From: Akkermansiaceae bacterium | Lineage (GTDB): Bacteria; Verrucomicrobiota; Verrucomicrobiia; Verrucomicrobiales; Akkermansiaceae | Length of the DNA: 64,000 nt | Direction of reading: 5' to 3' | NCBI GenBank assembly: GCA_030725745.1 | Contig: JANRFH010000003.1 | Location: forward strand, 171,852 to 235,851 | Shown: piece after piece, positions 52,665 through 62,367 of the stretch | How the letters are laid out: every line of letters starts with the position of its first letter | Numbering within the stretch: position 1 is the first letter of the stretch | Notes under the pieces: model-generated | Database searches by the model: none | Told to the model about the DNA's origin: nothing | What the model saw: only the letters and a program-made list of their open reading frames with translations | Program-made: the position numbers and the translations under genes

Positions 52665-54041
52665 TTATTCCCCGGCCATCGTCGCCGGGTCGAGGGCTTG
52701 CTCAAGCTGATCGGCGGTGATGCCGAGGTCCGTGAGTTTTTCCTCGCAGAGAAGGCGGACGGTTTTTCCCGATGAAATGGATTCCTTGGCGATGTCGGCG
52801 GCGGTGTCATAGCCGATGAGGGGGACGAGGGAGGTGACCATGGAGAGGGATTGCTCGATGAGTTCTTCGCAGCGGGCTTCGTTGGCGTTGATGCCATCGA
52901 CGCATTTTTCCGCGAAGGCGGTGGAGGCGGAGGCGAGGAGGCGGATGGATGAGAGCACGGTCTGGCCGAGGAGGGGCATGAAAGTGTTGAGCTCGAACTG
53001 GCCACCGGCTCCGCAGAAGGTGACGGTGGTCTGGTTTCCGAAAACGCGGGCGGCGACCATGGTGAGGGATTCGCAGAGGACGGGGTTGATCTTGCCCGGC
53101 ATGATGGAGGAGCCGGGCTGGATGGCGGGTAGGGAGATCTCGCCAATGGAGCAGCGGGGGCCGGAGGCGAGGAGGCGGATGTCGTTGGCGATTTTGAAAA
53201 GGGAGGTGGCGATGGCGTTGAGCTGGCCGTGTGCCTCGACGAGTGCGTCGCGGGCGGCTTGTGCTTCGAAGGGGTTCTCGGCGGCGTGGAATTCGAAACC
53301 GGTGCGCTCGGCGAGGTTGGCGATGGCGGTTTCCGGGAAATTCTCGTGTCGGTTCAGGCCGGTGCCGATGGCGGTACCGCCGAGGGGGATTTCGAGGAGA
53401 GCTTTGATGGCCTTGTGGCAGCGGTCGATGCCGCGCTCCGCCTGTTTCGCGTAGCCGGAGAACTCCTGGCCGAGGCGCATGGGCACGGCATCCATGAGGT
53501 GGGTACGGCCGATCTTGAGGACGGGATGGAACTCGTCGGCCTTTTTCGCGAGGGAAAGTCGGAGGGCTTCAAGGGCGGGGATGAGGAGGTCGTGCAGGAG
53601 CTGGCAGGCGGCGATGTGGAGGGCGGTGGGGAAGGTGTCGTTGGAGGATTGGCCGAGGTTGATGTGGTCGTTCGGGTGGACATCGGTTCCGGCGCGGCGG
53701 CAGAGGGTGGCGATGACCTCGTTGGCGTTCATGTTTGTGGAGGTGCCGGAGCCGGTCTGGAAGACATCGACGGGGAAATGGGCGTCGTGTCTGCCCTCGG
53801 CGACTTCGCGTGAGGCGGTGGAGATGGCTTCCGCGAGTTCTTGCGGGAGGGTGGCGAGTGCGGAGTTTGCGATGGCGGCGGCTTCCTTGATGAGGCCGTA
53901 GGCGTGGATGATGGCGGGATCCATGGTCTCGCCGGAGATGGGGAAATTTTCCACCGCTCGCTGGGTGGAGGCACCGTAGAGGGCATCGGCGGGGACGGCG
54001 AGCTCGCCCATGGAATCGTGTTCGAGGCGTGTTTCGGGCAT
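52665..54041 (-). CDS. fumC: Class II fumarate hydratase FumC
   Basis: FumC interconverts fumarate and malate in the TCA cycle. The 458-residue protein has FPISGETMDPAIIHAYGLIK, TGSGTSTNMNANEVIATLCR and the signature loop GSSIMPGKINPVLCE, whose Ser is catalytic. The C-terminal region (LVPLIGYDTAADIAKESISS) is complete. It is an iron-free tetrameric fumarase type. It stands alone rather than next to sdh. Confidence 0.95.
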   Translation of the reverse strand: MPETRLEHDSMGELAVPADALYGASTQRAVENFPISGETMDPAIIHAYGLIKEAAAIANSALATLPQELAEAISTASREVAEGRHDAHFPVDVFQTGSGTSTNMNANEVIATLCRRAGTDVHPNDHINLGQSSNDTFPTALHIAACQLLHDLLIPALEALRLSLAKKADEFHPVLKIGRTHLMDAVPMRLGQEFSGYAKQAERGIDRCHKAIKALLEIPLGGTAIGTGLNRHENFPETAIANLAERTGFEFHAAENPFEAQAARDALVEAHGQLNAIATSLFKIANDIRLLASGPRCSIGEISLPAIQPGSSIMPGKINPVLCESLTMVAARVFGNQTTVTFCGAGGQFELNTFMPLLGQTVLSSIRLLASASTAFAEKCVDGINANEARCEELIEQSLSMVTSLVPLIGYDTAADIAKESISSGKTVRLLCEEKLTDLGITADQLEQALDPATMAGE

Positions 54042-54206
54042 TTCTAACTCTCAACTTTCAAGCTCCAACTTTCAATAGGGAAGATGCTCCGTTCTGCCGA
54101 CCCTCGCGGAGGTCTAGGCTCGAAACCTTTCGTGTAGTGTCCTACTGAAAAGCTGATCTGAACGGCACCTCTTTACACGGCCAGGAGGATTGGATAGCAA
54201 CGACAG

Positions 54207-54743
54207 ATGACGAAATACCTAAAGCTTCTATTACTGCTATTTGTTGTCGGCTCGATGAGCGGTTGTACCGAAGTAGTTGCTGAGGGCGATCTGCTCACGT
54301 TGAAAAGTAAGGCTTACGTAGCCGTCGTTATGCCCTTGATAGGAATTATTTTGATTGTCGGTGGCGTCTCGATTTGCATGAAGCGCTTACCAGAAATCTG
54401 GAAAAGCGATATGAGCATGGGGTGGAAAGGTCGTCGCTCGAAGATCGTGTTGATTCCAATCATCGGCGTCGTGTTTTTGCTCGGGGTCGCTCCACGCATG
54501 CTCTATCGGGTCGAGGTGGGTTCGGATTTTGTAAACTTCCGGGAAGTCGGAAACTCAAAACGCTACGATCGAGATGCCATCGAAAAGGTCGTGCTTATGG
54601 AAGGCATTCACGAAGGCCAGCGCAGACTCCAGGTCACGGGGAAATCCGGAGAGCCTCACTTTATCAACGAATCCGAAATCGGAACCGAAAGCTTCGATAA
54701 AATGGTAGCCGCAATTCAAACCATGCGTAACCCGCGCGACTAA
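54207..54743 (+). CDS. Hypothetical lipoprotein with internal membrane helices
   Basis: 178 residues starting MTKYLKLLLLLFVVGSMSGC, with a lipobox GSMSGC. Two further hydrophobic segments (AYVAVVMPLIGIILIVGGVS and IVLIPIIGVVFLLGVAP) suggest it is membrane embedded, and a C-terminal beta-rich domain (MLYRVEVGSDFVNFREVGNS) follows. No family recognised. Lower GC than neighbours, and the gene stands between fumC and a sulfatase. Confidence 0.6.
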   Translation: MTKYLKLLLLLFVVGSMSGCTEVVAEGDLLTLKSKAYVAVVMPLIGIILIVGGVSICMKRLPEIWKSDMSMGWKGRRSKIVLIPIIGVVFLLGVAPRMLYRVEVGSDFVNFREVGNSKRYDRDAIEKVVLMEGIHEGQRRLQVTGKSGEPHFINESEIGTESFDKMVAAIQTMRNPRD

Positions 54744-54891
54744 CCGCCATCAAAGCCGGCTTCGGAGGGCACCTCGGAGGTGATGGCGGTGGATTTGTTC
54801 CTCCAGTAGATGCGCTGGGTGGTTTGGAAACCGTTGCCGCGGAGGATGAAATGTTTCCCAAAGACGAGCGTATGAGTAATTCTTTTCCGAA
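54744..54891 (-). other. Possible decayed gene fragment
   Basis: A minus-strand frame of about 45 codons reads LVFGKHFILRGNGFQTTQRI then YWRNKSTAITSEVPSEAGFD and GG before TAG at 54744-54746. Its composition is protein-like (aromatic and Gly/Asn-rich) but it has no start codon and no upstream continuation. It could be a remnant of a degraded gene. Confidence 0.25.
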
Positions 54892-56367
54892 ATGAAAAAT
54901 CTGAAATCCAATATCCACCAAGGTGTCAGCGGCATCCGCAAAATCCTTCTGCTCATGCTTGCGGGCGTATCTCTGGCTGCAGCGGAAAAGCCGAATGTCG
55001 TAGTGTTCCTCGTCGATGACCTGGGCTACATGGACATCGGTGCGAACAATCCGGATTGTTTTTACGAAACGCCGAACATCGATGCGCTGGCGAAGGAGGC
55101 GATGCGTTTCACGGATGGATACGCGGCAAACCCCGTTTGCTCGCCGACGCGCTACAGCCTGATGACCGGGAAATATCCGACGCGGGTAGGTGCCACGAAT
55201 TTTTTCCCGAAAGGCGGGGGTGCCATGAGGAGCGGGAAGTTCAATCCGGCGCCGCTAATTCGCGAGATGCCAAAGGACGAAATCACTCTGGCGAATGCGC
55301 TAAAAGAGCAAGGCTACGCGACGTTTTTCGCCGGGAAATGGCATTTGGGAGAGGATGAGGCCGGCTACCCGCAGCACCGGGGATTTGATGTAAACATCGG
55401 CGGATACTCGGCTGGTGGCCCCTACACGGGGAACAAATATTTCGCGCCTTTCAAGAATCCCGAGATCCAGGAAGAGAGCCCGGATGGCGAACATCTGCCC
55501 GCGCGGTTGGCGAAGGAAACGGTGGGCTTCATCGAGAGAAACAAGGACACGCCATTCCTGACCTACCTTTCATTCTACTCGGTACATACGCCGTTGATCG
55601 GTCGTCCGGATCTGGTGAAAAAGTATCAGGAAAAAGCGAAGAAAGTTTCCGGGAAGGAATTCGACAAGATCACCACGGCGAGTGGAAAAACCGGCAAGGT
55701 GCGCATTCTCCAGAAGCACGCGGTTTACGCGGCGATGGTAGAGGCAATGGATCAGGCGGTGGGCGATGTAGTGAATGCGCTGAAAGATAACGGCGAGTGG
55801 GAAAACACGATCATCGTTTTCACCTCTGACAACGGCGGACTCTCCACCTCCGAAGGCTGGCCGACGAGCAACCTACCACTGAACGGCGGCAAGGGCTGGG
55901 TCAACGAGGGCGGCATCCGCGAGCCTTGGATCATCCGCTACCCGGGCGTCACCGTGCCGGGTTCTGAGAATGATGATCCGATCTGCTCCATCGACCTTTT
56001 TCCTACACTCGCCGCAGCGGCGGGCTATGAGACGAAGCATGAAATCGACGGCCTAGATCTTTTTCCTACTCTGAAAGGTGAGCCACTGGGACGCAACGCG
56101 CTCTACTGGCACTATCCGCACTACAGCAACCAGCAAGGCATCCCCGGCGGCGCGATACGCATGGGGAAATACAAGCTGGTGGAGAACTACGAAGATGGAA
56201 GCGTTGCGCTTTTCGACCTAGAGGCAGATATCGGTGAGAAGAAGGATCTTTCAAAAGCGCAGCCAGAACGCGTCAGCGAGATGCGTGGCATGCTTCATGA
56301 TTGGTATAAGGAAGTGGATGCGAAGTTCCTCCAGCCGAAGGGCGGGAACGAGCCGTGGAGACCATGA
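54892..56367 (+). CDS. Exported sulfatase
   Basis: Arylsulfatase-type enzyme, likely periplasmic, that removes sulfate from sugars or polysaccharides. After a signal peptide (IRKILLLMLAGVSLAAAE), metal-binding VVFLVDDLGYMD places Asp42 and Asp43, and the NPVCSPTR motif at 81-87 has Cys83, which is converted to formylglycine. AGKWHLG and the HYPHYSN-type C-terminal region fit family S1. At 491 aa length is normal. A formylglycine-generating enzyme is required; the FGE-like domain at 39.3-41.9 kb lacks its cysteines, so the maturase must lie elsewhere. Confidence 0.92.
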   Translation: MKNLKSNIHQGVSGIRKILLLMLAGVSLAAAEKPNVVVFLVDDLGYMDIGANNPDCFYETPNIDALAKEAMRFTDGYAANPVCSPTRYSLMTGKYPTRVGATNFFPKGGGAMRSGKFNPAPLIREMPKDEITLANALKEQGYATFFAGKWHLGEDEAGYPQHRGFDVNIGGYSAGGPYTGNKYFAPFKNPEIQEESPDGEHLPARLAKETVGFIERNKDTPFLTYLSFYSVHTPLIGRPDLVKKYQEKAKKVSGKEFDKITTASGKTGKVRILQKHAVYAAMVEAMDQAVGDVVNALKDNGEWENTIIVFTSDNGGLSTSEGWPTSNLPLNGGKGWVNEGGIREPWIIRYPGVTVPGSENDDPICSIDLFPTLAAAAGYETKHEIDGLDLFPTLKGEPLGRNALYWHYPHYSNQQGIPGGAIRMGKYKLVENYEDGSVALFDLEADIGEKKDLSKAQPERVSEMRGMLHDWYKEVDAKFLQPKGGNEPWRP

Positions 56368-56407
56368 TGGGGTTTGCGCGGCGGGATTTCGCGGTTACTT
56401 TCCAGCC

Positions 56408-56968
56408 ATGAAATCTGAAGAAAAGCTCCCCGCTGCCATGCCTGAGATTCCGCACGCAGCGGAAGCGATCACGCTGGGTGCAGGATGTTTCTGGTGCGTC
56501 GAGGCCGCATACAACCAGATCGACGGCGTGTATTCTGCAACCTCCGGCTACATGGGCGGCACGGTAGAAAAGCCGACTTACGAAGACATCTGCACAGGTA
56601 AAAGCGGTCATGCAGAGGTGGTGCAGGTGGTGTTCGACCCGACCCGCATCACCCTTGAGCGTGTGCTCGCATGGTTCTGGGATCTGCACGATCCTACCCA
56701 GCTGAACCGCCAAGGAAACGATGTTGGCACCCAATACCGCTCGGCGATTTTCTACACAAGCGAGGCGCAGAAAGAACTGGCTGAGGCCTCGAAAAAGGCG
56801 GCGCAGGAGCATTTTAACCAGCCAATCGTCACCGAAATCACCCCAGCAGCAGAGTTTTTCCCGGCGGAGCGCTATCATCAGGGATTTTATTTCGAGAATA
56901 AGGGCAGCAACGGCTACTGCGCATACGTCGTGGAGCCGAAACTTAAAAAGCTGCAACTCGCTCACTGA
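56408..56968 (+). CDS. msrA: Peptide methionine sulfoxide reductase MsrA
   Basis: MsrA repairs methionine-S-sulfoxide. From ATG 56408, 186 residues. GAGCFWCVEAAYNQIDGV carries the catalytic Cys, followed by SGYMGGTVEKPTYEDICTGK, HAEVVQVVFDP, and the WDLHDPTQLNRQGNDVGTQY and YHQGFYF motifs. The C-terminal part lacks the second resolving Cys pair (only one Cys, in NGYCAYVV), so recycling may use that residue. It follows the sulfatase by 40 bp. Confidence 0.95.
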   Translation: MKSEEKLPAAMPEIPHAAEAITLGAGCFWCVEAAYNQIDGVYSATSGYMGGTVEKPTYEDICTGKSGHAEVVQVVFDPTRITLERVLAWFWDLHDPTQLNRQGNDVGTQYRSAIFYTSEAQKELAEASKKAAQEHFNQPIVTEITPAAEFFPAERYHQGFYFENKGSNGYCAYVVEPKLKKLQLAH

Positions 56969-57154
56969 TGGTGAGTTGCGTGAAATGAGCAACCGCTTGC
57001 CTGCCATTTGCATCGAAACGGCTCATCCTGTCACATGACCGTTCTGGCGGTTTGGCCTCCGTTGTGCTAGAAATGTGTGTCGAAGTCCGTTTAAGAGAGG
57101 ACTGCAATCTCACTGCAGCTACGCCCTTTTACCCACCGAAGATCCCAAAAACCC

Positions 57155-58345
57155 ATGCCAGACATTTGTCTATATTTCCAGGTGCACCAGCCGCACCGGC
57201 TCCTGACGGATCCGGTATCTACTGGCGCATCAAACGCTGGCTATGAAGACGAGCGGCTGAACCGCGAGATTCTCAATCGCATCGCGGACAAGTGCTACCT
57301 GCCAGCCAACGAAATGTTCCAGCGCAAGATCGAGGAGAGCAGCGGGCTTTTCCGGATTGCCATGTCCATTTCGGGAACGGTTATTGAGCAATTCCGCAAA
57401 TACCGCCCGGATGTGCTGGAGTCCTTTCAGAAACTCGTTGCGACGGGTGGAGTGGAGCTTCTCGCGGAGACGTATTATCACTCGCTCGCCTTCGTTTACT
57501 CGGAAAAGGAATTCCAGCGGCAGGTCGATATGCACCTCGACCTCATGGAGGAGTGTTTTTCCGTGCGACCCTCCGTTTTCAGAAATTCCGAGCTCATCTA
57601 CAACAACGCCATCGCTGCAAAAGCCGAGACGCTTGGATTCGATGGCATCCTCGCCGAGGGCACCCCGGCCTTTGTCGATGGCCAACACTCGCCGAATTTC
57701 CTCTACCACGCCCCCGACACCGCGCGCATCAAAACGCTCCTGCGCAACCACACGCTCTCGAACGACCTCGCCATCCGTTTCTCCGATCCCTCATGGAGCG
57801 GATTCCCGCTGACTTGGGAAAAATTCACCGACTGGATCGGCCAATCCCCCGGCGACCTCATCAACCTCTTCATGGACTACGAGTCCATCGGCGAGCACAA
57901 CAAAAAGGAAAACGGCATCTACGAATTCTGGAAACGCGTCCCGGAAATCCTCATCGAAGCAGGCTCCCAATGGGTCACGCCATCGGAAGCTGCATCCATC
58001 TACAGCAGCTCGAAAGAGTATGACTGCAAGAAGGTCACCTCATGGGCGGATGCCGAGCGCGACCTCTCCGCATGGTCGGGAAATGCGATGCAGAAGGAAG
58101 CCATCGCCGCCATCTCAGCGCTGGAGAAAAAAATCCACGCCACCGAGGATGGGGAACTCATCGGCACATGGGGCGGGCTCCAGTCCTCCGATCACCTCTA
58201 CTGGATGTCCACAAAAGAGGGCACTGACGGCGCGCTGACGAACTACTTCTCACCTTATGAAAGCGCCCAGGAAGCCCACCGCATCTTCATGGCGGCGATA
58301 CGCGATCTAGACCAACGCGCCAGCAGCCTCGCCCTGCCGGGTTGA
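57155..58345 (+). CDS. Glycoside hydrolase family 57 enzyme
   Basis: 396 residues with the GH57 opening ICLYFQVHQPHRL, nucleophile Glu146 in VFRNSELIYNN, and acid/base Asp241 in LFMDYESIGEH. The family covers alpha-amylases, 4-alpha-glucanotransferases and branching enzymes, and the length fits the short alpha-amylase-type members. No signal peptide, so it probably acts on intracellular glycogen or maltodextrin. It stands 6 bp from the end of trmD on the other strand. Confidence 0.88.
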   Translation: MPDICLYFQVHQPHRLLTDPVSTGASNAGYEDERLNREILNRIADKCYLPANEMFQRKIEESSGLFRIAMSISGTVIEQFRKYRPDVLESFQKLVATGGVELLAETYYHSLAFVYSEKEFQRQVDMHLDLMEECFSVRPSVFRNSELIYNNAIAAKAETLGFDGILAEGTPAFVDGQHSPNFLYHAPDTARIKTLLRNHTLSNDLAIRFSDPSWSGFPLTWEKFTDWIGQSPGDLINLFMDYESIGEHNKKENGIYEFWKRVPEILIEAGSQWVTPSEAASIYSSSKEYDCKKVTSWADAERDLSAWSGNAMQKEAIAAISALEKKIHATEDGELIGTWGGLQSSDHLYWMSTKEGTDGALTNYFSPYESAQEAHRIFMAAIRDLDQRASSLALPG

Positions 58346-58351
58346 GGAGGT

Positions 58352-59017
58352 TCAGAGATCGGGGCGGTTCCGCCGTGTGCGCTCGGCCGCTTTTTCCATG
58401 CGCCATGCAGCGATCTTCGCGTGGTCTCCAGAGAGCAGGATTTCGGGGACTTTCTGCCCTTCGAAATCGACCGGACGGGTGTAGCATGGAGCTTCTAACA
58501 GGCTGGGATCGGAAAAGGATTCCTCGATGGCGGATTGTGAGTCGCCGAGGGCTCCGGGCAGCAGGCGGATGATGGAATCGCAGAGCACGGCGGCGGCGAT
58601 GGCTCCGTTGGTGAGCACATAGTCGCCGATGGAAATTTCCTCATCGATGAGCGTCTCGACGATGCGGTGGTCTATGCCCTCGTAGTGGCCGCAGACGATG
58701 AGAAGATGCGTTTCGGAGGAAAGCTCGCGGCAACGTGCCTGTTTGAGCTGTTTGCCCTGCGGGGTCATGAGGATGACGCGAGTCCCCTCCCCTTTCAGCT
58801 CTCGGATCGCGGCGGCGAGAGGCCCCGGCTGGAGCACCATCCCGGGCCCGCCACCGCAGGGCGAATCATCGACACGGCGGTGCTTGTTGTCCGACCAATC
58901 GCGAAGGTTATGCGCGCAAATTTCCACAAGACCCGCATCGCGGGCGCGCTGGATGATGGAATCGCTGAGGGGTGAGAGGGCGATGTCTGGGAAGAGGGTG
59001 AGGATGTCGATTTTCAT
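58352..59017 (-). CDS. trmD: tRNA (guanine-N1-)-methyltransferase TrmD
   Basis: TrmD makes m1G37 in tRNAs and prevents frameshifts. The 221-residue SPOUT enzyme has MKIDILTLFPDIALSPLSDS, the VDDSPCGGGPGMVLQPGPL, LIVCGHYEGIDHRIVETL and IGDYVLTNGAIAAAVLCDSI segments of the SAM knot. Usual neighbours rpsP, rimM and rplS are absent from this location. Confidence 0.95.
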   Translation of the reverse strand: MKIDILTLFPDIALSPLSDSIIQRARDAGLVEICAHNLRDWSDNKHRRVDDSPCGGGPGMVLQPGPLAAAIRELKGEGTRVILMTPQGKQLKQARCRELSSETHLLIVCGHYEGIDHRIVETLIDEEISIGDYVLTNGAIAAAVLCDSIIRLLPGALGDSQSAIEESFSDPSLLEAPCYTRPVDFEGQKVPEILLSGDHAKIAAWRMEKAAERTRRNRPDL

Positions 59018-59122
59018 AGGAGAAGATCCTTTAGGAATTCAGTCATGGGACGAAAAACACTGGATTTTAACTGTTTGACGCCCTGGAGGCCTAGATCGCG
59101 TTGCGCCTTCTCGATCCTAGAG

Positions 59123-60826
59123 TCATTGGCGGGATTGACTAGAATTGACTAAAGTCTGACTAGAATTGACTAGGATCCAGACAGCCTGTTTGGTTTTGCC
59201 GATGAGGGTAATTTCACCATTATGTTTAAGTTTTTGGATAAGATTACCGATTTTACGGGTTTTTTGAGGTTCGGAAAGGGTGGCTGAGAGTTTTTCGCGC
59301 AAGAGCATATCAAGATCGCTGCGTGTGGCTCGGCCGTATTGTTTCAGATAATTCAAAATGAGATGGCAATAATAAGGGTCGTCGAAGGCGCGGTTTTTGA
59401 TGTAGTCGGCGCGCTGTTCTTGGCTAAGAGCCAAAGATGAGGTGACATGGAAGTTGGGTTTACGACCCTCGATGAGGTTCTTCTTTTTGAGCTGAGAGAT
59501 GAGATGGTCTTCGGAGAACTGACGACCTTTTTGAATCAAATCTAGAGCCATGATTTCCGGGAAACCAAGATCCGGATGCGCCATTAGGGCTTTGCTATAG
59601 TTCTCATCGAGGAAACGGCCGGGAAGGGTGAGTGTGACGTGGGCGGGATCCAAGGAGTCGTATTCCGGGAGAGGTAGGAAGCGCTTTGCTTGACCGCGGA
59701 ACATGACATCGTGAATTCCAAAACCCATTTTATCGATCATCCGGAGATTGACCATTGCGGTGGTGAGGAAGCGATTACGATATTGGGTGGGCGTTTTGTT
59801 GGTGGTGATGTAATCTTCGGGAGTGCCGTCGATAAAGGAACCAGCGTTCTGAAAGATGAGTTCATGCGGCTTTTCCGTGACGACGATTCGCTCCGCTCGG
59901 GTGTAGTCTTGGTGGGCGATACAGTTGTGAAGAGCCTCGAGAATGATACGTTGGTCGTATTTCGGGACTTCGAAGGCGATAAGGTCGCCCGGGCGGAGGA
60001 GGGTGAGCTTTAGGTTGCGGATGCGCTGGTAAAGGAGGGATGAAGTAAGGATGAATGGCGGATGGAAGTGCTCGTAAGCGCGCTCCTCGCCCTCTAGTTT
60101 CCAAGTCATTTCGGCGACATAGGGGGAAATGAAATGTGTGCTTTCCGGTTTGCCTAAGAGCAAGATGGCTGCCCGTGTGATATGCCCGGAAATGGTTACG
60201 CCAGCACGGTCGAGAAAATCGCTGTCCGACCATACGGCGATGGTTTCGGCATCAATTCTGCCGCTGTGTTTGGCAGTGAATGCTTCGCGAGCTTTTAGAA
60301 TTGCTGAAGCATGTAGATCTGAAATGGAGGCATCTTGGCAAATGACCGCAGACCAATCGGGAGCCATTGTCTGGGAGCGGATTTCGTCGCGTTTTTCATC
60401 GCTCAAAGCCGTTAGCGATTCATGTGAACGGGCGTAGTAGTGGCCGCTCCACGCGAACGGAAGGCCTCGGGGCGCTGGTAGAATCTCAAAAAGGAGGATG
60501 CGTTTATCGCCGTCAAAGACTTCATGAATCTCGCGAAAGGTTCCCGCGCCGGTGCCATCAGTGATTTGCTTTTTCAGTGAATACAAGCGCTCGCTTTCAG
60601 ACCGGTAAGTCGTGCCAGTGGTTTCTCGGGTCTTGTTGTTTACGCCGAAGACAAGCCATGCAGAGCTGCGGTTACGGAGATTTGCCTCATTGGAGAGCGC
60701 GGAGAAATATTTCCCAATGTCTGAGGTTGAAAAGTTGTCGTTGGCTTCCTTGAACTCCACGCACTCGTTCTCCCACTCGGAAATGAGGGAGTGGAGGAGT
60801 GTCAGATTTGGATTTAAGGTGTTCAT
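59123..60826 (-). CDS. AlbA_2-domain ATP-binding protein (putative DNA/RNA-binding regulator)
   Basis: A 567-residue protein with an N-terminal AlbA_2/Schlafen-like domain (EWENECVEFKEANDNFSTSD, LVFGVNN, HYYARSHES) and a middle HATPase-like section (ILEALHNCIAHQDYTRAERI, FQNAGSFIDGTP, NRFLTTAMVNLRMIDKMGFG). The C-terminal third has winged-helix-like stretches. Such proteins occur in mobile or defence-related settings and as regulators; function here unknown. Its C-terminus (LVNSSQTLVNSSQSRQ) is a 21-bp tandem duplication of codons. The region is more AT-rich than its neighbours, hinting at transfer. Confidence 0.75.
   Translation of the reverse strand: MNTLNPNLTLLHSLISEWENECVEFKEANDNFSTSDIGKYFSALSNEANLRNRSSAWLVFGVNNKTRETTGTTYRSESERLYSLKKQITDGTGAGTFREIHEVFDGDKRILLFEILPAPRGLPFAWSGHYYARSHESLTALSDEKRDEIRSQTMAPDWSAVICQDASISDLHASAILKAREAFTAKHSGRIDAETIAVWSDSDFLDRAGVTISGHITRAAILLLGKPESTHFISPYVAEMTWKLEGEERAYEHFHPPFILTSSLLYQRIRNLKLTLLRPGDLIAFEVPKYDQRIILEALHNCIAHQDYTRAERIVVTEKPHELIFQNAGSFIDGTPEDYITTNKTPTQYRNRFLTTAMVNLRMIDKMGFGIHDVMFRGQAKRFLPLPEYDSLDPAHVTLTLPGRFLDENYSKALMAHPDLGFPEIMALDLIQKGRQFSEDHLISQLKKKNLIEGRKPNFHVTSSLALSQEQRADYIKNRAFDDPYYCHLILNYLKQYGRATRSDLDMLLREKLSATLSEPQKTRKIGNLIQKLKHNGEITLIGKTKQAVWILVNSSQTLVNSSQSRQ
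59136..59172. repeat. 21-bp tandem duplication at the end of the AlbA_2 gene
   Basis: TGACTAGAATTGACTA occurs at 59136-59151 and again at 59157-59172, giving a 21-bp period. On the minus strand it encodes the repeated LVNSSQ heptads at the protein end. Confidence 0.85.
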
Positions 60827-60955
60827 GACAATTCGATGGGCTCCAGAATTAATGGAAATCGGCTTCAGAATAAAAGTTCACTTCAATAGGTTGGGGGAGA
60901 GTTAAAGAAAAAGGCCATCTACTTTAAAAGTGTGCGGGAGATTAAAGGAGGGCTT

Positions 60956-62305
60956 TCAATCTGGTTTGAAGGGTGGGTTCTGCTGCGAACGCCAAAAATC
61001 CAGCCGCTCCTTGATGCGTTTTTCCAATCCCTGATCGCCGGGGTGGTAGTAGGCGCGGCCTTCGGGGAGGTAGGCTTGGGGGGTGTAGTTTCCGGTGTAG
61101 TCGTGGGAGTAGAGGTATTTCATCTCATCCTCTGGCTTGCCGGTGAGCTTCTTCGAGGTGGGGGTGCGGAGGTGCTCGGGGACGGCGAGGGTGCGGCCGG
61201 TTTCGACGTCTTTCATGGCAGCGCCTAGGGCGGCGTAGGCGCTGTTGGACTTGGGGCTGGTGGCAAGGTAGACGGTCGCGTGGGCTAATGGGATGCGACC
61301 TTCGGGCATACCGACGAACTCCAGGGCGTGGTGGGCATCGAGGGCGACGCGGAGTGCTCCGGAATCGGCGAGGCCGATGTCTTCTGAGGCGGCGATGACG
61401 AGGCGGCGGGAGATGAAACGCGGGTCTTCACCGGCGTGGAGCATTTTCGCGAGCCAGTAGAGGGCGGCATCGGGGTCGGAGCCGCGGATGGATTTAATGA
61501 AAGCTGAGATGGTGTCGTAGTGGCCTTCATCGCCGTAGTGCACGGCTTTGCGTTGGATGGATTCCTCGGCGATCTGCAGAGAAATGTGGATTGATGATTG
61601 TTGATTGTTGATTTCCGATTGGGTGGGGACGGTGGCTAGCTCAAGGGCTGTTAGCGCTTTGCGGACGTCGCCGTCGGAGAGTTTTGCCAAATGGTCTAGG
61701 GCTTCGGGATCGGCGGTGATTTGCATTTCACCGAGGCCGCGTTCTGGATCTGAAATTGCCTTTTCTAACAGGTTTTTGATGGAGATTTCATCGACGGCTT
61801 CGAGCTGGAAGATCTGGGAGCGGGAGACGAGGGGGGAATTGACGTAGAAGTAGGGGTTGTGGGTGGTGGCGCCGATGAAGCGGACGGTGCCGCGCTCTAG
61901 GTGGGGGAGGAGGACGTCTTGTTGGGCTTTGTTGAAGCGGTGGATCTCATCGATGAACAGGATGGTGGTCTCGCCGCGCAAATCCTGATTCATCTTTGCT
62001 TGGGCAATTTTTTCGCGGATTTCGGCGACGTTGGATTCGACGCCGTTGAGCGATTCGAAGCGGGATCCGGTGGTGAGGGCGATGACACCGGCCAATGAGG
62101 TTTTCCCAGTGCCGGGGGGGCCGTAAAAGATGAGGGAGGCGAAGCGGTCTGCCTCGATGGCGCGGCGGAGGAGCTTGCCCTCGCCGAGGATATGATTCTG
62201 GCCGAGGACTTCGTCGAGCGTGCGCGGGCGCATGCGGGTGGCGAGCGGCGCGGATGTTGCCGTTTTGTCGGTTTTCACCTTAGGGCTGGAGAAGAGGTCG
62301 GACAC
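60956..62305 (-). CDS. rarA: Replication-associated recombination protein RarA
   Basis: A 449-residue AAA+ ATPase of the RarA/MgsA/WRNIP1 type that acts at stalled forks. Walker A GPPGTGKT is at 63-70, Walker B is [11 protein letters not shown], and [15 protein letters not shown], and the C-terminal helical domain with [20 protein letters not shown] and [20 protein letters not shown] are present. Between EL-ATVPT and [11 protein letters not shown] the linker carries an unusual Asn/Gln-rich [11 protein letters not shown] stretch (see findings). Otherwise normal length. Confidence 0.93.
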   Translation of the reverse strand: MSDLFSSPKVKTDKTATSAPLATRMRPRTLDEVLGQNHILGEGKLLRRAIEADRFASLIFYGPPGTGKTSLAGVIALTTGSRFESLNGVESNVAEIREKIAQAKMNQDLRGETTILFIDEIHRFNKAQQDVLLPHLERGTVRFIGATTHNPYFYVNSPLVSRSQIFQLEAVDEISIKNLLEKAISDPERGLGEMQITADPEALDHLAKLSDGDVRKALTALELATVPTQSEINNQQSSIHISLQIAEESIQRKAVHYGDEGHYDTISAFIKSIRGSDPDAALYWLAKMLHAGEDPRFISRRLVIAASEDIGLADSGALRVALDAHHALEFVGMPEGRIPLAHATVYLATSPKSNSAYAALGAAMKDVETGRTLAVPEHLRTPTSKKLTGKPEDEMKYLYSHDYTGNYTPQAYLPEGRAYYHPGDQGLEKRIKERLDFWRSQQNPPFKPD

Positions 62306-62367
62306 GTTGTGGGAAAATCCTAAGCTCGAAATTCGAAATTCTAAACGGCAAACTCCAAGGGAAAAAA

